DNA of 15,803 nucleotides from SLRI01 sp964576715 (GTDB taxonomy: Bacteria; Pseudomonadota; Alphaproteobacteria; Geminicoccales; Geminicoccaceae): contig CAZNWE010000086.1 of the NCBI GenBank assembly GCA_964576715.1, forward strand, positions 1-15,803, read 5' to 3'. This document shows positions 13,885 to 15,803 of the stretch, piece by piece; position 1 is the first letter of the stretch, and each line of letters opens with the position of its first letter. The notes beneath the pieces are model-generated. The model was not told the origin of the DNA, ran no database searches, and was given only the letters and a program-made list of their open reading frames with translations. The translations under genes were made by a program, and so were the position numbers.

Positions 13885-14339
13885 TCCCCGTCGACGCCAA
13901 GATCTTCATGTACGCGTTGGGTGCCATGCACGCCAACAAGTTGCCCGCCGTCGACTACCTGCGTCGCGTCGCCAATGGCGAGGTCGATGCGGCGACCGAT
14001 GCCGAGGTGCTGCAGGAGATCCTTCATCGATACCGCGCCATCCGCCGCTGAGACGACGGCAGCCGCGTCCATGAATTGGCCAAGAGCGTGGTGCCCGCCG
14101 TGCTGCCGATCACCGCTGACAGCGTCGATCGAGCCAAATCACTGATGCAGGCCGACAGCAGCCTCGGCGCCCGCGATGCGGTCCACGCGGCAGTGGCGCT
14201 CCTGAACGGCTGCACGGCGATCTGCTGCTACGATCAGGCTTTCGATCGCGTACCCGACATGGCTCGCGTAGCACCCTTAGCCGCCGACCGGGGCGATGAA
14301 CCTAGATTTCGGGCAGTTCGGGCGGCAACAGCCGGTTGA
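13881..14339 (+). pseudogene. PIN-domain (VapC-like) toxin interrupted by one in-frame TGA
   Basis: From TTG at 13881 the frame runs 56 codons, meets TGA at 14049-14051, and continues in the same frame to a stop at 14337-14339 (152 codons in all). Read through the stop, it is a near-complete PIN ribonuclease: Asp5 in IPVDAKIFMYA, Glu46 in EVLQEILHRY, Asp99 in GARDAVHAAVAL and Asp118/Asp122 in CYDQAFDRVPD, the usual acidic metal-binding set. The stop falls in the RAIRR-DDG segment, between the second helix region and the third acidic residue, so the truncated product cannot be active. No frameshift is needed, and one base change would restore the frame. The C-terminal 18 or so residues (after RVAPLA) look like run-on past the original end and overlap the convergent PIN gene. 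A sequencing error is the main alternative. Confidence 0.8.
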
Positions 14340-14763
14340 GTAGAGGCAAATTGGCGGCGACGAACGGATTGACAATCGTCAGTCCAGTCAGGGCCGAGCC
14401 GTCCTGCATGTCCTCGCTCAGAAGATGTGTGGCGCCCGCCTGCATCGATGCCGCGCAGATGACCGAATCCCAAATCTGCAGACGATGGCGGTTCGCCAAA
14501 TCAATCGCCATGCGTATGACCGCCGCATCTGTGTCGGCGACCCAGAACAATGACGGCAATTCGCTCGCCGTTTGGCACGCCATCGCGAACAAGTCACGAC
14601 GCTGCCGCCGTACGACGGCCAAGAACTCGCCAATGACCTGAGCCGGGAGAATACCGTCGTCGGCCGAGACTTGTTTTATCAACGATCGAGCCAAGCGACC
14701 CTTGTCGCTTTGCGGCTCAAGCTCAGCGTAGATCAGGACATTGGTGTCGAGAGCGATCGGCAT
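14302..14763 (-). CDS. PIN-domain toxin, putative VapC-type ribonuclease
   Basis: A 153-residue PIN protein with the full acidic set: Asp6 in IALDTNVLIYAE, Glu46 in VIGEFLAVV, Asp99 in QIWDSVICAAS and Asp118 or Asp121 in LLSEDMQDG. Such toxins cleave tRNA or other RNA in a Mg-dependent way and are held inactive by the cognate antitoxin. The frame extends 23 codons upstream, but ATG at 14761-14763 overlaps the antitoxin stop by one base (TGATG) and gives the canonical PIN start. The C-terminus (PLLNRLLPPELPEI) overlaps the 3' end of the broken PIN frame on the other strand by 38 bp. Unlike that neighbour, it shows no lesion. The two PIN proteins are only distantly similar, so they are not a recent duplication. 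Confidence 0.9.
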   Translation of the reverse strand: MPIALDTNVLIYAELEPQSDKGRLARSLIKQVSADDGILPAQVIGEFLAVVRRQRRDLFAMACQTASELPSLFWVADTDAAVIRMAIDLANRHRLQIWDSVICAASMQAGATHLLSEDMQDGSALTGLTIVNPFVAANLPLLNRLLPPELPEI

Positions 14764-15023
14764 CAGAGCTCGATGTCGCCATACTTGTCCTCCTCCGTGA
14801 TCTTGCCGACCCGATATCCGTCGCCCTTCCACTCCGCGAAGTGGCGCTGCAGGCGCTCATAAGCGGCGCGGAACTCGGGATCGTCCAGACGGCTTGCCTT
14901 GCGCGGGCTAAGCTCCGCCACCGGCTTGCCCTGCCGCGTGATCACCACCGTCTCGCCCGCCTCGACTTCCTTGACGAGCCGCGAGAAATTCTGGTTCGCC
15001 TCACGGATCGACACTGTGCGCAT
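14763..15023 (-). CDS. Phd/YefM-family antitoxin
   Basis: An 86-residue protein beginning MRTVSIREANQNFSRL and continuing to GETVVITRQGKPVAEL, the hallmark N-terminal DNA-binding fold of Phd/YefM antitoxins. The C-terminal tail (about 50-86) is charged and probably wraps the toxin. The longer upstream frame is rejected: ATG at 15021-15023 gives the canonical start and has GGAGA about seven bases upstream. It is first in a two-gene minus-strand operon with the PIN toxin; the stop and start codons share one base. Phd antitoxins usually bind palindromes at their own promoter, and a matching dyad lies 13-31 bp upstream. Confidence 0.9.
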   Translation of the reverse strand: MRTVSIREANQNFSRLVKEVEAGETVVITRQGKPVAELSPRKASRLDDPEFRAAYERLQRHFAEWKGDGYRVGKITEEDKYGDIEL

Positions 15024-15132
15024 CGCCGATCTCCAATGTAGCACAGTTCTACATACACTCCTGCCCCACCGGTTGACAAGTGCACCGAACCCGCCACAAC
15101 CGGCGGGCAACACTATCACAGGGAGCAACGCC
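15024..15132. promoter_or_regulatory. Divergent antitoxin/lpdA control region with palindromic operator candidate
   Basis: A 109-bp gap between the divergent starts. ATGTAG at 15036-15041 and CTACAT at 15049-15054 form a perfect 6-bp dyad with a 7-base centre, just upstream of the antitoxin gene and fitting a Phd-type operator. TTGACA at 15073-15078 is a -35 match on the plus strand but lacks a good -10 at normal spacing; the overlapping TTGTCA on the minus strand could serve the antitoxin promoter. A second dyad, CCCGCC-N6-GGCGGG, lies at 15090-15107 in the lpdA leader. GGGAG precedes the lpdA start. Confidence 0.5.
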
Positions 15133-15803
15133 ATGGCCGAAACATCCTTCGACCTCGTCGTCGTCGGCGGCGGCCCGGGCGGCTACGTGGCGGCGATCCG
15201 CGCGGCCCAGCTCGGCATGAAGGCGGCCGTGGTCGAGCGCGAGCACTTGGGCGGCATCTGCCTCAACTGGGGCTGCATTCCAACGAAGGCGCTGTTGCGC
15301 ACCGCCGAAGTCTTCGACACTTTCCACCACGCCAAGTCGTTCGGCCTCAAGGCCGAGAACGTCAGCTTCGACCTCGAGGCCGTCGTCAAGCGCAGCCGCG
15401 GCATCGCGGGCCAGCTCTCCAAGGGCGTCGGCCACCTCTTGAAGAAGAACAAGGTCCCGGTCTTCGATGGCAAGGGCAAGCTCGCCGGTTCCGGCAAGCT
15501 CGAGGTCGAACTCGTCAAAGGCGGCAAGGAGACGCTGACCGCCAAGCACATCATCCTCGCCACCGGCGCCCGCGCCCGCCAGCTCCCGGGGCTCGAGACC
15601 GACGGCAAGCTGGTCTGGTCCTACAAGGAAGCCATGGTCCCGGACATGATGCCGAAATCGCTGCTCGTCGTCGGCAGCGGCGCCATCGGCATCGAGTTCG
15701 CGAGCTTCTTCCGCTCGATGGGGGCGGAGGTCACCGTCGTCGAGGTGCTCGACCGCGTGCTCCCCGTCGAGGACGCCGACATCTCCGCCTTTGCGCAAAA
15801 GCA
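15133..15803 (+). CDS. lpdA: Dihydrolipoamide dehydrogenase (E3), 3'-truncated by the window
   Basis: Reoxidises the dihydrolipoyl groups of E2 with NAD, completing the PDH cycle; E3 may also serve other 2-oxoacid complexes. The visible 223 residues hold the FAD-binding motif VVVGGGPGGYVAA at 9-21, the redox-active disulfide Cys43/Cys48 in GGICLNWGCIPTKALL, the ATGARARQLPGLE block, and the NAD-binding motif VVGSGAIGIEFASFF. The frame is open at the right edge, so the C-terminal half, including the dimerisation domain with the His-Glu pair, is outside. ATG at 15133 follows GGGAG. It lies 2.1 kb after pdhC instead of directly adjacent, so it probably has its own promoter. The family is certain; assignment to PDH rests on its position near pdhABC. 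Confidence 0.95.
   Translation, partial: MAETSFDLVVVGGGPGGYVAAIRAAQLGMKAAVVEREHLGGICLNWGCIPTKALLRTAEVFDTFHHAKSFGLKAENVSFDLEAVVKRSRGIAGQLSKGVGHLLKKNKVPVFDGKGKLAGSGKLEVELVKGGKETLTAKHIILATGARARQLPGLETDGKLVWSYKEAMVPDMMPKSLLVVGSGAIGIEFASFFRSMGAEVTVVEVLDRVLPVEDADISAFAQK

Noticed and set aside
14049..14051. TGA in the PIN toxin as a selenocysteine or readthrough codon
   Set aside because: PIN toxins do not use selenocysteine, no insertion element is apparent, and TGA ends several normal genes in this window.

Overview
The window is GC-rich chromosomal DNA from a Gram-negative bacterium, most likely an alphaproteobacterium. Three things point there. The gene order tpiA-secG-pyrG-kdsA-eno-ftsB-pdhA-pdhB-pdhC-(lpdA), divergent from a ppiD-type gene, is a familiar alphaproteobacterial arrangement. 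The pyruvate dehydrogenase E1 is the split alpha/beta type, with a lipoyl domain fused to E1-beta. KdsA shows that the cell makes Kdo-containing lipopolysaccharide. Genus cannot be read from the sequence; an order such as Rhodospirillales is only a guess.

Layout. Positions 1-1193 hold the 3' part of an Ala/Glu-rich coiled-coil protein with a 96-bp tandem repeat at the window edge. Positions 1220-3109 (minus) encode a PpiD/SurA-like periplasmic folding factor anchored in the inner membrane. It is divergent from tpiA (3330), which starts a co-directional run of housekeeping genes: triosephosphate isomerase, SecG, CTP synthase, Kdo-8-phosphate synthase (metal-dependent class), enolase, FtsB, and PDH E1-alpha, E1-beta and E2. 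Two glycolytic enzymes and the pyruvate-to-acetyl-CoA complex share this run with secretion, nucleotide, LPS and division genes. A hairpin just after pdhC looks like a transcription terminator.

About 2.1 kb of accessory DNA (13048-15132) separates pdhC from lpdA, the E3 gene of the same complex. It contains a small secreted protein (minus strand), a short remnant resembling an E2 C-terminus, and two PIN-type toxin-antitoxin loci facing each other. The left locus has an intact ribbon-helix-helix antitoxin, but its PIN toxin is broken by one in-frame TGA although all acidic catalytic residues remain. The right locus (Phd-like antitoxin plus PIN toxin, minus strand) looks intact and has a palindromic candidate operator in the region it shares with lpdA. 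lpdA runs off the right edge.

I found no new multi-gene system. The most notable region is this toxin-antitoxin patch inside the PDH gene cluster. I saw no tRNA, rRNA, CRISPR array, insertion sequence or transposase.
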